Source: Marinobacter szutsaonensis
GTDB lineage: Bacteria; Pseudomonadota; Gammaproteobacteria; Pseudomonadales; Oleiphilaceae
Length of the DNA: 64,000 nt
Direction: 5' to 3'
Assembly (NCBI RefSeq): GCF_039523335.1
Contig: NZ_BAAAFC010000001.1
Span: 2,046,001 to 2,110,000, forward strand
The notes beneath the pieces were generated by a model. It did no database searches and was not told the origin of the DNA. It saw nothing but the letters and a program-made list of their open reading frames with translations. The stretch's first letter is position 1, and each line of letters opens with the position of its first letter. Positions 63,604 through 64,000 of this stretch are shown piece after piece. The position numbers and the translations under genes were made by a program.

Positions 63604-64000
63604 ATGAGACATTCCTGCATTTTCGCCGTCTTTTCCCTCGCTTTGGTGAACCTTGGCGGTTGTGGCCTTGAGGACACCGGCCCATCGGCGCTGAATCCGG
63701 CCACCAACGTGGACCCGGTGTTCTCCAGCTTCACCCTGACCGAGCGAACGTCCACTACCCTGTTCCACGACCTTTCCCTGGCCGTCGAACCGGCCACGTC
63801 AGACAACAGCCACGCCAGCGCCATGGCCAGGGACATCCGCCAGCAGCTGTCCGCGTTTCTTACCATCGTCTACAACGACGCGACGCCTCCAGCGATTAAC
63901 TCTGTGCGCAACCCCCTGGATCTCATGCGCCGGGTCATCGGTGAAGGGGAGATCGCGAACTTTGTGGAGGCCCGCCAGTACATCAGCGCCCGGATCGACG
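63604..64000 (+). CDS. Lipoprotein, 3' end beyond the window
   Basis: The frame is open from ATG at 63604 to the window end (132 codons). It begins MRHSCIFAVFSLALVNLGGC, a signal peptide with a lipobox (LGGC) and Cys at residue 20, then a Pro/Thr-rich stretch and a helical region (ARDIRQQLSAFLTIVYNDAT). No family is recognised from this fragment. It is divergent from the hybrid kinase, 74 bp apart. Confidence 0.7.
   Translation, partial: MRHSCIFAVFSLALVNLGGCGLEDTGPSALNPATNVDPVFSSFTLTERTSTTLFHDLSLAVEPATSDNSHASAMARDIRQQLSAFLTIVYNDATPPAINSVRNPLDLMRRVIGEGEIANFVEARQYISARID

Overview
The window is high-GC, tightly packed chromosomal DNA of a moderately halophilic marine gammaproteobacterium, most likely Marinobacter or a close relative. 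This is an inference from gene content: ectoine genes with a dedicated aspartokinase, a 13-gene nuo operon with fused nuoCD, an alanine-rich Lpp/OprI-type lipoprotein, NhaP2, and an E. coli-like tRNA-Gly(CCC). I saw no insertion sequence, prophage, plasmid gene or CRISPR array.

Layout. 0.1-2.9 kb (+): pdxH, a phosphopantetheinyl transferase, tag and two small conserved proteins. 2.9-7.7 kb (-): a divergent sigma-70 factor, then an ectoine operon ectA-ectB-ask with a strong promoter but no ectC. 7.8-13.7 kb (-): an unusual four-gene set (TVP38 domain fused to a disulfide oxidoreductase, a radical SAM protein, a sodium:solute symporter, and a metallophosphoesterase with lost metal ligands). 13.9-16.1 kb (+): ECF sigma factor, anti-sigma factor and a J1-crystallin-like ADP-ribosylglycohydrolase. 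16.1-19.3 kb (-): a sulfur module (rhodanese, YeeE/YedE transporter, a 64-residue Cys-rich membrane peptide) and a second TVP38 protein. 19.4-24.9 kb: a decayed AhpD-like gene beside a TetR regulator with repeated operator-like sites, an LpxH-like phosphoesterase, a PEBP protein, an ankyrin protein, a LOG enzyme and NDH-2.

24.9-39.8 kb (-) is the complete NDH-1 operon nuoA-N; nuoN and ndh converge and overlap by 38 bp. 40-43 kb: tRNA-Gly(CCC), nhaP2, an L,D-transpeptidase and an Lpp-like lipoprotein with a clear terminator, followed by two REP-like hairpins. 43.2-50.7 kb (-): slipin and NfeD, a second L,D-transpeptidase, a GDT1-type manganese exporter behind a yybP-ykoY riboswitch with its own promoter, a MarR regulator with an MFS pump that seems to start at CTG, and another MFS protein. 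51-55.8 kb (+): WYL regulator, secreted ExeM-type nuclease, alpha/beta hydrolase, AraC regulator. 55.8-58.9 kb: queE, queC, a DEDD exonuclease, small orphan proteins and a 0.5 kb non-coding stretch with two opposed intrinsic terminators. 58.9-63.5 kb (-): a phosphorelay (7TMR-DISM hybrid kinase with PAS, HisKA, two receivers and HPt; a membrane protein; a single-domain receiver). The window ends inside a lipoprotein gene.

The recurring themes are osmotic adaptation (ect, NhaP2), thiol/sulfur or metal handling (7.8-19.3 kb, GDT1) and respiration with two NADH dehydrogenases. The best candidates for something undescribed are the 7.8-13.7 kb set, the small Cys-rich peptide in the rhodanese/YeeE operon, the ectC-less ectoine operon and the structured non-coding stretch near 58.3 kb.
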